Positions 1 to 8,802 of a DNA stretch of 64,000 nt are shown here, in pieces. Numbering within the stretch: position 1 is the first letter of the stretch; each line of letters starts with the position of its first letter. The notes below the pieces were generated by a model. That model was given only the letters and a program-made list of their open reading frames with translations, was not told the origin of the DNA and ran no database searches. Both the position numbers and the translations under genes were made by a program. Origin of the DNA: DATKNA01 sp963786765 (GTDB taxonomy: Bacteria; Actinomycetota; Actinomycetes; Actinomycetales; Kineosporiaceae); assembly GCA_963786765.1 (NCBI GenBank), contig CAWBAJ010000025.1, forward strand, positions 451,224 to 515,223. The letters run 5' to 3'.

Positions 1-960
1 GACGGCGGGCGAGCTCCCCCGCGAGCACGTAGGCGCCGACGAGGGCGAGGCTCGTGCCGTGACCGGCGAGGGGGGAGCCGCAGTAGCCGGCGTCCCCGAG
101 CAGCACCACCCGGCGCCGCGGGACCACTGGGCGACCCGGACCTGCTCGATCGCGCCGAACACGAGGTCGCGAGCCTGCGGCAGAGCAGCCAGCAGCTCGG
201 GCACCCGCCATCCCGCACCGGCCATGCGCTCCCTGAGAACCCGCCGCGGGATCCCGCAGCTCGGGGTCGGACAGCGGCGGCGACGTGAAGCTCAGGTAGG
301 CCTTGGCGGTTCCGTTGCGGTCCGGCCGCAGCCCGGCCACCCGCCCTCCTGGGGCGTTGTACATGAGGAACCACGCATCGAGGTCTGCGGGCGCGAACAC
401 GTCGTCAGGCACCGTGAAGTACGCCGTGTACGCGCCGAGGTGGCGCACGAAGTCGGTGTCCGGGCCGAAGGCGAGCGCGCGGACGCCGGAGTGGACGCCG
501 TCCGCACCGACCACCGCGTCGTAGCGCTCCCGCCTGCCGCCGGCGAAGCCGACGTCGACGCCCTCAGCGTCCTGGGCGATTTCGGTCACCCGATCGCCGA
601 ACCGGTACTCGACCTCGGCACGGGTCGCGTCGAACAGGATCTCGGCCAGGTCGCCGCGGAGGATCTCCAGCTCGGCCACGATGCCCTCGCCGCCGAACAT
701 CTCGGCCGGCATCTCGACGCGACGCCGGCCACGATCGTCGACCATCGCCAACCCACGCTCGTCCAGGCAGGCCGACCGGATGGCGCCGCCCAGGCCCATC
801 CGGTCGACACGGCCCGAGCGGTGCCCCGGATGTCGACCGCCTGCCCGCCGGGCCGCGGCCGCTCGGCAGAGTCGACGACCGTCACCTCGACGCCGTACCG
901 ACGCAAGCACAGAGCCAGCGCGGGACCGGCGATCCCCGCTCCCGAGACGAGCACCCTCAT
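1..960 (-). pseudogene. Frameshifted FAD-dependent monooxygenase, cut by left edge
   Basis: Minus-strand reading from an ATG at 960, with GAGGGG upstream, gives a flavin monooxygenase of the aromatic-hydroxylase type. Visible motifs are the FAD dinucleotide fold GAGIAGPALA near the N-terminus, the central DG motif GADGVHSG, and the second FAD motif GDAGYCGSPLAGHG close to the window edge. Family members oxidise small aromatics, quinones or drugs with NAD(P)H and O2 in the cytoplasm; the substrate here cannot be told. The frame breaks by one base near 808 (after GTARAV), near 242 and near 115, and the homology continues unbroken across each break. They are therefore assembly indels or very recent mutations. 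The C-terminus is outside the window. The divergent TetR-type gene starting at 1078 is its likely repressor. Confidence 0.75.
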
Positions 961-1077
961 CGACGTCCCCTCTCGCATACGCTGTACGCACCTGACGTGA
1001 ACCTGGCGCCGAAGGTAGAAGCTGTGCTCGCCAGAGAGAAAGATGCACTAGTGCGCACGGCGCAGGTGGGAGGGTCG
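961..1077. promoter_or_regulatory. Divergent promoter region with two short palindromes
   Basis: This 117-bp spacer separates the monooxygenase start from the TetR-type start. It holds a perfect 10-bp palindrome GCACTAGTGC at 1045-1054 and an imperfect inverted repeat GCATAC-gct-GTACGC at 975-989. The second resembles the GTATAC-type half sites bound by many actinobacterial TetR proteins. Both are candidate operators for the regulator encoded next door; this is inference from position and symmetry. Confidence 0.4.
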
Positions 1078-2058
1078 ATGGATCCGACGTACCGACGGAT
1101 CGCGGACGAGCTCGCCGACCGGATCAGGGCCGGCGAACTCCGCCCGGGCGACCGGCTCCCATCCACACGACAGATCGCCCGGGACTGGCAGGTGGCGATG
1201 GCGACGGCGACGAAGGTCCTCAGCGCACTGCAGCAGGAGGGGCTCGCGGTGGCGAGACCGGGCGCCGGGACGGTGGTCGCCGTCCGCGGAGCACGACCCG
1301 GACGCCGGCCGGTGCGACCCCGACCCGGCGAGCAGGAGCTCACCCGGGAGGCAGTGGTCCGGACGGCGATCAGCCTGGCGGACGCCGAGGGTATGGCGGA
1401 GCTGTCGATGCGCCGCATCGCCGCCGAGCTCGGGGTCGCCACGATGTCGCTGTACCGGCACGTCCGCGGCAAGGACGATCTCGTCCTTCACATGATCGAC
1501 GCCGCTATCGGTGAGGAGACGTTCCCGCCGGTGCCGCCGGACGGCTGGCGCGCCCGGCTGGAGCTGGCCGCCCGGTTGCAGTGGCGCGGCTTCCGGCGGC
1601 ATCCGTGGCTGGCTCCCGTCATGTCGATCACGCGTCCGCAGCTCGCGCCCAACGCCCTGCGGCACACCGAATGGAACCTTCGTGCCCTGGAGGGCACGGA
1701 GCTCGGCTTCGGCGACCGGATGTACGTGAACGTCCTGCTGTTCGCCTACGTGCGCGGAGTGGCGAGCGCGCTCGAGGCGGAGACGCAGGCCGAACGCGAC
1801 ACGGGGCTCACCAGCGACGAATGGATGGAGACGCAGGACGCCACGCTGCGCTCGATGCTCACCTCCGGTGCGCTGGCGACCTTCCGCCGGGTGGTCGCCC
1901 ACGACGGCTTCGACTTCGACCTCGACTCGCTGTTCGAGTTCGGTCTGGAGCGCCTGCTCGACGGGCTCGAGGTACTGATCGCGGGCGCTCCGGCCGGCCG
2001 GCCTCGTCGCCTACGACCGACGGCGAACCCTGTCGGTGACAGCAGTCCCCAGCTGTGA
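1078..2058 (+). CDS. GntR/TetR two-HTH chimeric transcriptional regulator
   Basis: The protein is 326 aa. Residues 1-70 form a GntR-type winged helix (YRRIADELADRIRAGEL, then RLPSTRQIARDW). After a basic proline-rich linker, residues about 95-150 form a TetR-type helix-turn-helix (SMRRIAAELGVATMSLYRHV), followed by a TetR C-terminal ligand domain. This double-HTH arrangement is a known actinobacterial architecture. The ATG at 1078 is preferred because GGGAGGG lies just upstream; GTG at 1051 and an earlier ATG are also in frame. The gene is divergent from the flavin monooxygenase, the classical arrangement for a drug- or metabolite-responsive repressor. Its 3' end overlaps the convergent PRC-barrel gene by 48 nt. 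Confidence 0.85.
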   Translation: MDPTYRRIADELADRIRAGELRPGDRLPSTRQIARDWQVAMATATKVLSALQQEGLAVARPGAGTVVAVRGARPGRRPVRPRPGEQELTREAVVRTAISLADAEGMAELSMRRIAAELGVATMSLYRHVRGKDDLVLHMIDAAIGEETFPPVPPDGWRARLELAARLQWRGFRRHPWLAPVMSITRPQLAPNALRHTEWNLRALEGTELGFGDRMYVNVLLFAYVRGVASALEAETQAERDTGLTSDEWMETQDATLRSMLTSGALATFRRVVAHDGFDFDLDSLFEFGLERLLDGLEVLIAGAPAGRPRRLRPTANPVGDSSPQL

Positions 2059-3093
2059 CAGCTGAGCGTTCCCGGCCCGAGCGCGAACGGCGTAACCGGC
2101 TGCGAACCCGCCGAAGACCTCCAGGGCGCTCATCACCGCCTGCCGCGCCCGCCTGTCCTTCGCGCTGCCTGCGACGGGCTGCGGCTCGACGCTGGCCCGC
2201 GGGACCCGCTGCAGGCGGACGGTACGCGCGGCAGCGGTGACGGCCGCTGCCTGCTGGGCCGCCGCGCGGGCCTGGACGGCTGCGCGCTCCGCCGCCACGT
2301 GCGCCTGCTCGGCCGCCCGCTGGGCCGCCGTCTCGGAGAGCTTGCGCCCGGTCAGCAGCAGCGGAGCGGCGGACGTCGCGACCTGTTCCTTCCTCGTGGC
2401 CAGTGCGAGTGAGGCCGCGCGGGCGCGGGCGGCCAGCAGTTCCTTGCGGGTGGGCGGGAGCTGCTGATGCCGGCGCCACCAGAAGACGGCGGCGGCGAGC
2501 GCGGCCAGCACCCCGACCGCGCCCGCGGCGAGCGCCGGCCACAGCTGGCGGCGCCCCTCGGGGGCCTCGGCCGCGTCAGTGGCGAGCGGTGACGGGGACC
2601 AGGTCGATTCCGCAACCTGCGCCGGCTCCGCAAGCGCGGATTCGGCAAGCGCGGATTCGGCAAGCGCCGGCTCGGCAAGCGCGGACTCGGCAAGCGCGGA
2701 CTCGGCAAGCGCCGGCTCGACACGCTCCGGCTCGGCAAGGACGGGCCCGTCGACGGGGAGCAGGCTCTCGGAGTCCTCACGGGAGAAGGTGATGCCGTAG
2801 TGGCGGTAGAGCCGCTCCTCCTCGTCCTGGGAGATGTGCAGCGGGTCGTCCACCCGGGGCGCATCCGCGACCTCTGCCACGCGCACCGCGACGCGGACGC
2901 GCTCACCCGATTCCGCGGCGTCCATCAGCGGAACGACGCCGGGCCCGCCGCTCAGATCCGCCTCGGCCCACTCCGGTAGCCCTGTCGCATCGTCGAGGAA
3001 GATCTGCGTGCACGTCCCGATCTCCGTGCCGTCGCGATCCACCAGGAGCTTGCCGCCCCACGTGCTCGCCGAGTCCCGATCCGGTAGTCCCAC
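2011..3093 (-). CDS. PRC-barrel membrane protein with (S/P)ALAE repeats
   Basis: The protein is 360 aa, from a GTG at 3093 preceded by GGAGG. Residues about 10-85 look like a PRC-barrel (GTEIGTCTQIFLDD, a VVPLMDA strand), followed by a conserved-looking segment HISQDEEERLYRHYGI. Residues 127-156 are six copies of a five-residue unit, SALAE or PALAE. One transmembrane helix (about 184-206, LWPALAAGAVGVLAALAAAV) is followed by an Ala/Arg-rich, probably coiled-coil tail to the C-terminus. PRC-barrels are small beta folds found in RNA processing and in stress or photosynthetic proteins; the role here is unknown. It is convergent with, and overlaps, the regulator gene on the other strand. Confidence 0.75.
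   Translation of the reverse strand: MGLPDRDSASTWGGKLLVDRDGTEIGTCTQIFLDDATGLPEWAEADLSGGPGVVPLMDAAESGERVRVAVRVAEVADAPRVDDPLHISQDEEERLYRHYGITFSREDSESLLPVDGPVLAEPERVEPALAESALAESALAEPALAESALAESALAEPAQVAESTWSPSPLATDAAEAPEGRRQLWPALAAGAVGVLAALAAAVFWWRRHQQLPPTRKELLAARARAASLALATRKEQVATSAAPLLLTGRKLSETAAQRAAEQAHVAAERAAVQARAAAQQAAAVTAAARTVRLQRVPRASVEPQPVAGSAKDRRARQAVMSALEVFGGFAAGYAVRARAGNAQLSQLGTAVTDRVRRRS
2626..2715 (-). repeat. Six tandem 15-bp repeats coding (S/P)ALAE
   Basis: Six in-frame copies of a 15-bp unit, each a variant of GCGGATTCGGCAAGC on the plus strand, lie inside the PRC-barrel gene. They encode residues 127-156. Unit length is a multiple of three, so copy-number change would keep the frame. 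Confidence 0.85.
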
Positions 3094-3216
3094 GAGGTAC
3101 CTCCACGCGTGCGGTTGCCGAGGCGGCGCGCCCCCGCACGCTCCCTGTCCAGGGGCCTCCTACCCCGTCCGCGTCCGCTCACGCCATCGATCTCGGTCCT
3201 GAGGCCTCCGTCACAG

Positions 3217-3879
3217 TCAGCGGTCGCTTGCCAGCAGGGCGCGCACGGCCACGGCGGTGAGCCAACCGAAGCCCGCTGTGACCGCCAGCCGCTGCAGCAG
3301 ACCGGCACGGTCCACCAGTGCCGGGTGCTGGCTGAAGCCGACGCTGGCGACCCCGAAGCAGCCCAGCATGAGTAGACCGCAGCCGCCGGACGCGGCCGCC
3401 CAGTTACGCTCGCCCGCCCTCGACGCAGCCCGTGCCTGAGTCAGTGCTGCGGCAGGAATGCCGAGAAACGTGGGAACGGAGAGCGCGTCGTGCAGGACGC
3501 CCGCACGCGTGCGCTCGGCGGGGATGCCAGGAGTGCCGGGTGGGTAACCGCTCACCGGATCAGTGCGGAACAGCCCCGCCCCCAGCAGCCCGGCCGCGGC
3601 GGCGCCCAGGAGCACGCGACCAGTGCCGGTCAGACCCGACGACGTCGGAGTGTGCGCCAGTGCGAGCGCGAGGCCGCCGTACAGTCCGCCGGCCAGCACG
3701 AAGTTGCCGGTCTGCACCCAGCCACGTGGCCCCAGAGCCAGCGAGCTGACGGGGTGACGCTGAGGGCGGTAGCCGGGCCGAAGCGCACCTTGAGCCGTGG
3801 CGGCCCCGAGGAAGATGGGCCCGGCGGCCGCGCCACCCATCAGCAGCAGTCGCCGCATCATGGTGCCCGCGCTCGGCAT
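3217..3879 (-). CDS. DUF998 family membrane protein
   Basis: The protein is 220 aa from the ATG at 3879 (MPSAGTMMRRLL). The open frame extends upstream to 3969, but that part has no clear ribosome site and would run into the divergent LLM gene start. Hydrophobic segments fit about six membrane helices, with the motif GLFRTDPVSGYPPG between them. That pattern, small residues around an FPxDP-like turn, is typical of DUF998. The family is widespread in actinobacteria and its function is unknown. It is divergent from the LLM oxidoreductase, sharing a 92-bp promoter region. Confidence 0.75.
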   Translation of the reverse strand: MPSAGTMMRRLLLMGGAAAGPIFLGAATAQGALRPGYRPQRHPVSSLALGPRGWVQTGNFVLAGGLYGGLALALAHTPTSSGLTGTGRVLLGAAAAGLLGAGLFRTDPVSGYPPGTPGIPAERTRAGVLHDALSVPTFLGIPAAALTQARAASRAGERNWAAASGGCGLLMLGCFGVASVGFSQHPALVDRAGLLQRLAVTAGFGWLTAVAVRALLASDR

Positions 3880-3971
3880 CGCAGCTCCAGGAGTCGGGTT
3901 CTGTGGACCACCACACACCTCGCGCAGCTCCTGGGACAACTGCCCGGCCGTCCGCGCCCTACAGTGCACGC

Positions 3972-4886
3972 GTGGCTCGCCCGTGCCGTGTCGGCATTCA
4001 GCTGCCCGAGGTGGAACGCCACGTGCCGTGGCCCGAGATGCTGTCGATGGCTCGCGCCGCGGAGGAGGCCGGCTTCGACTCGGTCTGGGTGGGCGACCAC
4101 CTGCTCTACGACCTGCCCGGCGGGGCGACCCGAGGGCCCTGGGAGGCGTGGACCTCGCTGGCCGCTCTCGCGGTCGCCACCCAGCGGGTCGAGATCGGCC
4201 CCCTGGTGGCGTCGACGAGCTTCCATGCGCCGGCGATGCTGGCGAAGCAGGCCGCGACCGTCGACGCGATCTCGAACGGCCGGCTGATCCTGGGCCTCGG
4301 CGCCGGCTGGAACGAGCGGGAGTACCGTGCGTTCGGATTCCCGTACGACCACCGGGTGTCCCGCTTCGAGGAGGCGTTCACCGTCATCCGCACCTTGCTT
4401 CGGGACGGGCGGGCGGACTTCGCCGGTACGTTCCACCGGGTGGAGGACTGCGTGCTCGACCCGGGCCCGGTCCGTCCCGGCGGTCCGGCCCTGATGCTGG
4501 GGTCGGTGGGCCCGCGGATGATGCGGATCGCACTGCCGCACGTCGACGCGTGGAACGTGTGGTGGAGCGACTACGGCAACACCCCCGCAGGGTTCGCCGG
4601 GGTGAAGGCGCGTGTGGACGAGGCGGCGGTCCAGGCGGGGCGCCGTCCTGAGGACATCAGTGCGACCGCCGCGGTGCTGGTCGGCCTGCCCGGTGGCGGG
4701 GGCCGCGTCATGGGCGAGAACTCGAAGCCGCCCGTCCACCCGGTGCAGGGCTCCCCCGACGACCTCGCCGCCCATCTGGGCGCGATGGCGGAGGCGGGCG
4801 CCGACCACGTGCAGCTCGTCGTCGACCCGATCACCCAGGACTCCGTCGAGCGGCTCGCCGACACGCTCGCCGTGCTGGATCGCTGA
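3972..4886 (+). CDS. LLM-class flavin-dependent (F420-type) oxidoreductase
   Basis: The protein is 304 aa from GTG 3972. It has the bacterial-luciferase-like TIM barrel: GIQLPEVE at the N-terminus, FDSVWVGDHLL, then the characteristic block RLILGLGAGWNEREYRAFGFPYDHR, and a C-terminal AEAGADHVQLVV. In actinobacteria most such proteins use F420H2 or FMN to reduce or oxidise organic substrates; the substrate is not predictable. The upstream frame to 3903 lies in the divergent DUF998 promoter region and lacks family similarity, so the internal GTG was chosen. It stands alone, followed by a convergent small membrane protein gene. Confidence 0.85.
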   Translation: MARPCRVGIQLPEVERHVPWPEMLSMARAAEEAGFDSVWVGDHLLYDLPGGATRGPWEAWTSLAALAVATQRVEIGPLVASTSFHAPAMLAKQAATVDAISNGRLILGLGAGWNEREYRAFGFPYDHRVSRFEEAFTVIRTLLRDGRADFAGTFHRVEDCVLDPGPVRPGGPALMLGSVGPRMMRIALPHVDAWNVWWSDYGNTPAGFAGVKARVDEAAVQAGRRPEDISATAAVLVGLPGGGGRVMGENSKPPVHPVQGSPDDLAAHLGAMAEAGADHVQLVVDPITQDSVERLADTLAVLDR

Positions 4887-4925
4887 GGCCGGCGCCCCGC
4901 CTCCTCGCGTTCGCGTTCAGATTGA

Positions 4926-5057
4926 TCACACGGTGGAGTCCCCGTTCCAGCTCGGGTCGGGCCGGCCCGCTCTCAGGTCACGCAGGATGACGACGGCAGG
5001 CACGACGAAGAGGATGACGGCGAGAACGAGAATCGATGCAAGCAGGGGAAACGACAC
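4926..5057 (-). CDS. 43-residue single-span membrane protein
   Basis: A short minus-strand frame starts at GTG 5057, with GGAG five bases upstream, and ends at TGA 4926. The 43-aa product starts MSFPLLASILVLAVILF, a single hydrophobic span of about 24 residues, followed by a polar tail LRAGRPDPSWNGDSTV. The strong ribosome site, third-position GC bias and clean membrane-helix-plus-tail pattern support it as a real small protein, probably N-out or N-in anchored. No family was recognised. Its upstream region carries three copies of an 11-bp direct repeat. Confidence 0.6.
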   Translation of the reverse strand: MSFPLLASILVLAVILFVVPAVVILRDLRAGRPDPSWNGDSTV

Positions 5058-5124
5058 AGGTACTCCAGGTGGCTGGATGGATCGGCTCCGCAGGCGTCGG
5101 TGAGCGCACGAACGCGGGGCGGAA

Positions 5125-5229
5125 GGCCGTCAGGACAGAAGGCCGGCAGGCCGTCAGGAAGGAAGGACGGCAGGACTGACTGCAGCAAGGACTGCGGGAA
5201 GGCACCCACCACGAGGTGGGCCGTCAGGA
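5125..5229. repeat. Three direct copies of GGCCGTCAGGA
   Basis: Identical 11-bp units occur at 5125-5135, 5149-5159 and 5219-5229, in the region upstream of the small membrane protein gene and downstream of the 145-aa gene. Further GGAAGG/GGCAGG variants lie between them. They could be regulator sites for the small gene or simple low-complexity drift. Confidence 0.55.
5205..5220 (-). terminator. Hairpin just past the 145-aa gene
   Basis: CCCACC-ACGA-GGTGGG forms a 6-bp stem with a 4-nt loop, 26 nt past the stop codon of the minus-strand gene ending at 5246. There is no strong T-tract after it, so it is only a possible terminator of the GC-rich actinobacterial kind. Confidence 0.35.
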
Positions 5230-5245
5230 CGGGCCGGACGAGACG

Positions 5246-5683
5246 TCAGGCCAGGGACGCCGGCGGGCTACGGGCCGTGCTGTCACGGAGGACAACACCT
5301 CGAGGCCACGCAGTTCGGCGCTGCCCAGCGAGAAGAGCGAGGAGCGAGCCGGCGACCAGCACGCCGGGCAGCACCGCGTCGAACGCCGGGCGTTCGAGGG
5401 CGCCGGTCCCGGCGGTGGAATGGCGCAGGCCGGCGCGGGAAGGGCTGCGCGGAGTGACGCCGAGTTCCGGGTTGTTCCTCGACGGGTCGACCATCCCCGC
5501 GTTCGACTGGGACTCCCCAGCGGCAGAGAACGGCGCGGAACCCCCCGGTCCATTGGGAGCCGACCAGCTCCATCCGCCGAGGACGGGCCCGACGGCTACG
5601 GCCGCAGCGGCCAGTAGGAGCAGGGCCAGCGCGGGGAGCGAACGCGATGAGGAAGCGCGTGCGCTACCCCCTCGGTTGCTCAC
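5246..5683 (-). CDS. Unrecognised membrane protein with two hydrophobic spans
   Basis: The protein is 145 aa from GTG 5683, with AAAGGAG eight bases upstream. Residues about 14-36 are a strongly hydrophobic helix (LPALALLLLAAAAVAVGPVL), followed by a Gly/Ser/Pro-rich loop and a second weaker helix around 106-120 (VLPGVLVAGSLLALLAGQ). No domain was recognised. The ribosome site and the strong N-terminal helix argue that it is real. It is divergent from the LAL regulator that starts at 5791, so the two could share control. Confidence 0.5.
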   Translation of the reverse strand: MSNRGGSARASSSRSLPALALLLLAAAAVAVGPVLGGWSWSAPNGPGGSAPFSAAGESQSNAGMVDPSRNNPELGVTPRSPSRAGLRHSTAGTGALERPAFDAVLPGVLVAGSLLALLAGQRRTAWPRGVVLRDSTARSPPASLA

Positions 5684-5790
5684 TCGCGCTGCTCCTTTGT
5701 TCTGCGCAGGCTCATTCCGGGAGCCACGCCGGCACGGCGGCCCGATGGACGGCTAGGCCAGGACCTGAACCGAAGAGCATACTCGTCGAC

Positions 5791-8700
5791 ATGGCCGGGT
5801 CCGCGGCGATCTCGGGCTTCATCGGTCGTGCCGCTGAGCTGGGCCGGCTGGAGGAGGCGTTCGGCCGTGTCGGCGACGGGAACCCGCTGAGCCTGTGCGT
5901 CGGCGGTGAGGCCGGTGTAGGGAAGACCCGTCTGGTGTCCGAGTTCACGCGCCGGGTCCGCGCCCAGGGCGGGTGCGTGCTGACAGGCGGGTGCATCGAT
6001 CTGGCGGAAGCCTCGCTGCCCTACGCCCCTGTCGTGGAGGCCCTGCGTGGTCTTGCCCGCGAACTGCAGCCCCCGGCCGTCGAGGAGCTCCTCGGGCCCG
6101 GACGCCCCTTGCTGGCCCGCCTGCTGCCCGAGCTCGCCCGGCCCGAGGAGCCGACGGGCAGCACACCGCCCGTCACGTCCTCGGCACAAGCGGCGCTGTT
6201 CGAGGCGTTCCTGGCGTTGCTGGAGCGTCTGGCGGACCGGTCTCGCACCGCGCTCGTCGTGGAGGACCTGCACTGGGCGGATCATTCGACGTTGGACCTC
6301 GTCGCCTTCCTCGTCCGCAACGTGCCCGCGGCACTGGTCGTCGTCCTGACCTATCGGACGGACGAGCTGCACCGGGGGCATCGGCTGCGGCCGTTCCTGG
6401 CCGGTCTGGATCGCAGCGGCCGGGTGGAGCGTCTGGAGCTGAGCCGCTTCGACCGGGCCGAAACCGGCCACCTGCTCGCGGCCATCCTCGGCAGCAGGCC
6501 GGACGACGAGCTCGCCGAGGACATCTACCAGCGGTCGGAGGGCAACGCGTTCTTCGCGGAGGAGTTGCTCGCCGCCGCCCGGGAGGGAGTCGAGCGGAGC
6601 CTGCCCCGCAGTCTGGAGAACGTCCTGCTGACCCGGGTCCAGGATCTCTCCGAGGACGCGCAGGCGACACTGCGGTTGGCGGCCGCCGCCGGTGGGCCGA
6701 TCGAGGCGGACCTGTTGTCCGCGGTGAGCGACCTGCCGGGCGCGGACCTGCTCGAAGCCTTGCGGGACGCGGTCGCCCACCAGGTGCTGGTTCCGGATCA
6801 GGTCGCCGAGACCTACGGCTTCCGCCACGCGCTGACGCAGGAGGCGCTGTACGCCGAGCTGCTGCCGGGCGAGCGCGCCGGGTTGCACGCCCGCTTCGCG
6901 GCGGCCCTCAGGGAGCACCCACACCTGGCGGCCGCGGGCGGGCGGGCGGGGGCAGCTCGGCTCGCCTACCACTCGATGCGGGCTCACGACCCGCGGCGCG
7001 CGCTGCCCGCGGCGGTCGACGCCGGTGTGCAGTTCGTGGCGGCGTACGCCTTCGCCGACGCCCGGCGGCAATTCGAGACGGCGCTCGAGCTCTGGGACCA
7101 GGTACCCGACGCCGGCCCGGCCACCGGCCGGGACCGTGCAGAGGTTCTGCAGCTCGCCGCGGAGTCGGCCTATCTGGCCGGCGACCCGAACCGGGCCATC
7201 GCCCTGACCCGGGCGGCGATCCTCGCCGTGGACGCCGGCAGAGAGCCGACGCGCGCGGGGCTTCTGCATGGACGACTGGGCGGGTACCTGCACGCCACCG
7301 GCGGCGAAGGTGCCCTGGAGCAGTACCAGGCGGCGGTGCGCCTGGTCCCCCCGGACCCTCCGCTCGCCGAGAGCGCGCAGGTTCTGGCGGCCTACGGCGA
7401 GGCGTTGATGGGGCACGGCCGCTACCGCGAGTCCCGGCACCTGTGCGAGGAGGCCGTGGCGATCGCACGCCGAACCGGTGCCCTCGCCGAGGAGGGTGAC
7501 GCCCGCCGGGTGCTTGGCGTCGATCTTGCCTTCCTCGGGGACCTCGAGGCCGGCGTGGAACAGCTCGACCTGGCTCGCCGGATCGCGCGGAGCGTCGGCA
7601 AGGTCGACGAGGTGGCGCGTACCTTCGCCGTCCTGTCAGGGCTCCTGGAGGCATTCGGGCGGCTGGAGGAGGCGGCCCGGATCGCGGCGGAGGGTGCGGA
7701 CGAGGCCGCCGGCCGGGGCCTCGGCAGATGGCACGGGCCGTTCCTGACCGCCATCGCCGCCCGTGCCCTGTTCGCCCTCGGGCGCTGGGACGACGCCGAG
7801 GCGTTGCTGCGGCGCGCATCTGAACGGATGTCGCCCGAGCTGAGCGCGATGCGCGTCTTCGTCAACACGGTTCGGGCCCAGCTGGACGTCGCCCGCGGCC
7901 TTCCCGAGTCGGCCGCCGAACTGCTCGCGGTCGCGCGGGCCGCCTACGCGCTGACCCTCACGCAGCCATGGATCGCCGCGCCGTTGTTCGCGGCCACGGC
8001 AGAGCTGGCCCTCCTGGAGGGCCGCCTCGAGGATGCGGGCACGGCGGTGGCGGAAGGGCTGCGCCTCTCCACCCCGGACGTCGACTTCGCGGCGCCGCTC
8101 TACGCCCTCGGAGTGCGGGCGGCCGCGGACCGTGCGGAGGTCGCTCAGGTCCGCCGCCTCGGCGACGACGTCGGTGCGGCGCGCCGCACCGGGAACGCTC
8201 TCGTGGCCGAGCTGCACGCCCGGATGTCACCCGAGAGGGCCGACGGAAGGGTGCCCACCCCCCGCACCGAGGCCCAGGTCGTGCTCTGCGATGCCGAGCT
8301 CGCGCGGCTCGACGGACACAGCGATCCGGGCAGATGGGCGACGGCGGCCGGTGCGTGGGAGGGGCTCAGCCAGCCCTATCCCGCGGCGTACGCACGGTGG
8401 CGGGGCGCGGAGACCCTGCTGCTCCACGGCGCCGCCCGGGACGAGGTCGAGCCGTTGCTGCGCGCCGCGCACGCCTGCGCGAGGGAGCTCGGCGCGGCCC
8501 CGCTGCGCGTCGAGATCGAGGGCCTGGCGCGGCGGGGGCGCCTCACCCTCTCCGTGGAGCCGGACCGCGCCGCTCCTGGCCGGCAGCCGTCGCCGCTCGA
8601 CCGTCTCGGCCTCACGGCTCGTGAGCAGGAGGTACTGGCCCTGGTCGCTGCCGGCCGGACGAACCGCCAGATCGCGGAGGCGCTGTTCATCGCTCCGAAG

Positions 8701-8802
8701 ACGGCCACGGTCCACGTCTCGAACATCCTGGCCAAGCTCGGCGTTCGCAGCCGGGTCGAGGCGGCGACGATCGCGCACCGGCTGGGCGGCCTCGATCCCT
8801 AG
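5791..8802 (+). CDS. LAL-family LuxR regulator with AAA ATPase domain
   Basis: The protein is 1003 aa from ATG 5791; the upstream frame to 5647 is antisense to the neighbour and lacks family sequence. Residues 38-46 carry Walker A (GGEAGVGKT), and around residue 153 Walker B reads ALVVEDLHWAD. The middle is a long alpha-helical, TPR-like region of repeated AL/EE helices. The C-terminus is a LuxR/GerE helix-turn-helix (LTAREQEVLALVAAGRTNRQ, then KTATVHVSNILAKLGVRSR). Large ATP-binding LuxR (MalT-like) regulators sense an inducer, oligomerise with ATP and activate transcription; many control secondary metabolism or catabolism. The stop shares the bases CTAG with the convergent lipoprotein gene. 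Confidence 0.9.
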   Translation: MAGSAAISGFIGRAAELGRLEEAFGRVGDGNPLSLCVGGEAGVGKTRLVSEFTRRVRAQGGCVLTGGCIDLAEASLPYAPVVEALRGLARELQPPAVEELLGPGRPLLARLLPELARPEEPTGSTPPVTSSAQAALFEAFLALLERLADRSRTALVVEDLHWADHSTLDLVAFLVRNVPAALVVVLTYRTDELHRGHRLRPFLAGLDRSGRVERLELSRFDRAETGHLLAAILGSRPDDELAEDIYQRSEGNAFFAEELLAAAREGVERSLPRSLENVLLTRVQDLSEDAQATLRLAAAAGGPIEADLLSAVSDLPGADLLEALRDAVAHQVLVPDQVAETYGFRHALTQEALYAELLPGERAGLHARFAAALREHPHLAAAGGRAGAARLAYHSMRAHDPRRALPAAVDAGVQFVAAYAFADARRQFETALELWDQVPDAGPATGRDRAEVLQLAAESAYLAGDPNRAIALTRAAILAVDAGREPTRAGLLHGRLGGYLHATGGEGALEQYQAAVRLVPPDPPLAESAQVLAAYGEALMGHGRYRESRHLCEEAVAIARRTGALAEEGDARRVLGVDLAFLGDLEAGVEQLDLARRIARSVGKVDEVARTFAVLSGLLEAFGRLEEAARIAAEGADEAAGRGLGRWHGPFLTAIAARALFALGRWDDAEALLRRASERMSPELSAMRVFVNTVRAQLDVARGLPESAAELLAVARAAYALTLTQPWIAAPLFAATAELALLEGRLEDAGTAVAEGLRLSTPDVDFAAPLYALGVRAAADRAEVAQVRRLGDDVGAARRTGNALVAELHARMSPERADGRVPTPRTEAQVVLCDAELARLDGHSDPGRWATAAGAWEGLSQPYPAAYARWRGAETLLLHGAARDEVEPLLRAAHACARELGAAPLRVEIEGLARRGRLTLSVEPDRAAPGRQPSPLDRLGLTAREQEVLALVAAGRTNRQIAEALFIAPKTATVHVSNILAKLGVRSRVEAATIAHRLGGLDP

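Noticed and set aside
2626..2715. Tandem 15-bp repeats as a CRISPR array
   Set aside because: Units are contiguous without spacers and code in frame for SALAE/PALAE.
5680..7440. A 586-codon minus-strand frame over the LAL regulator
   Set aside because: Fully antisense to the ATPase part of the LAL gene, which has clear Walker motifs; no protein family pattern.
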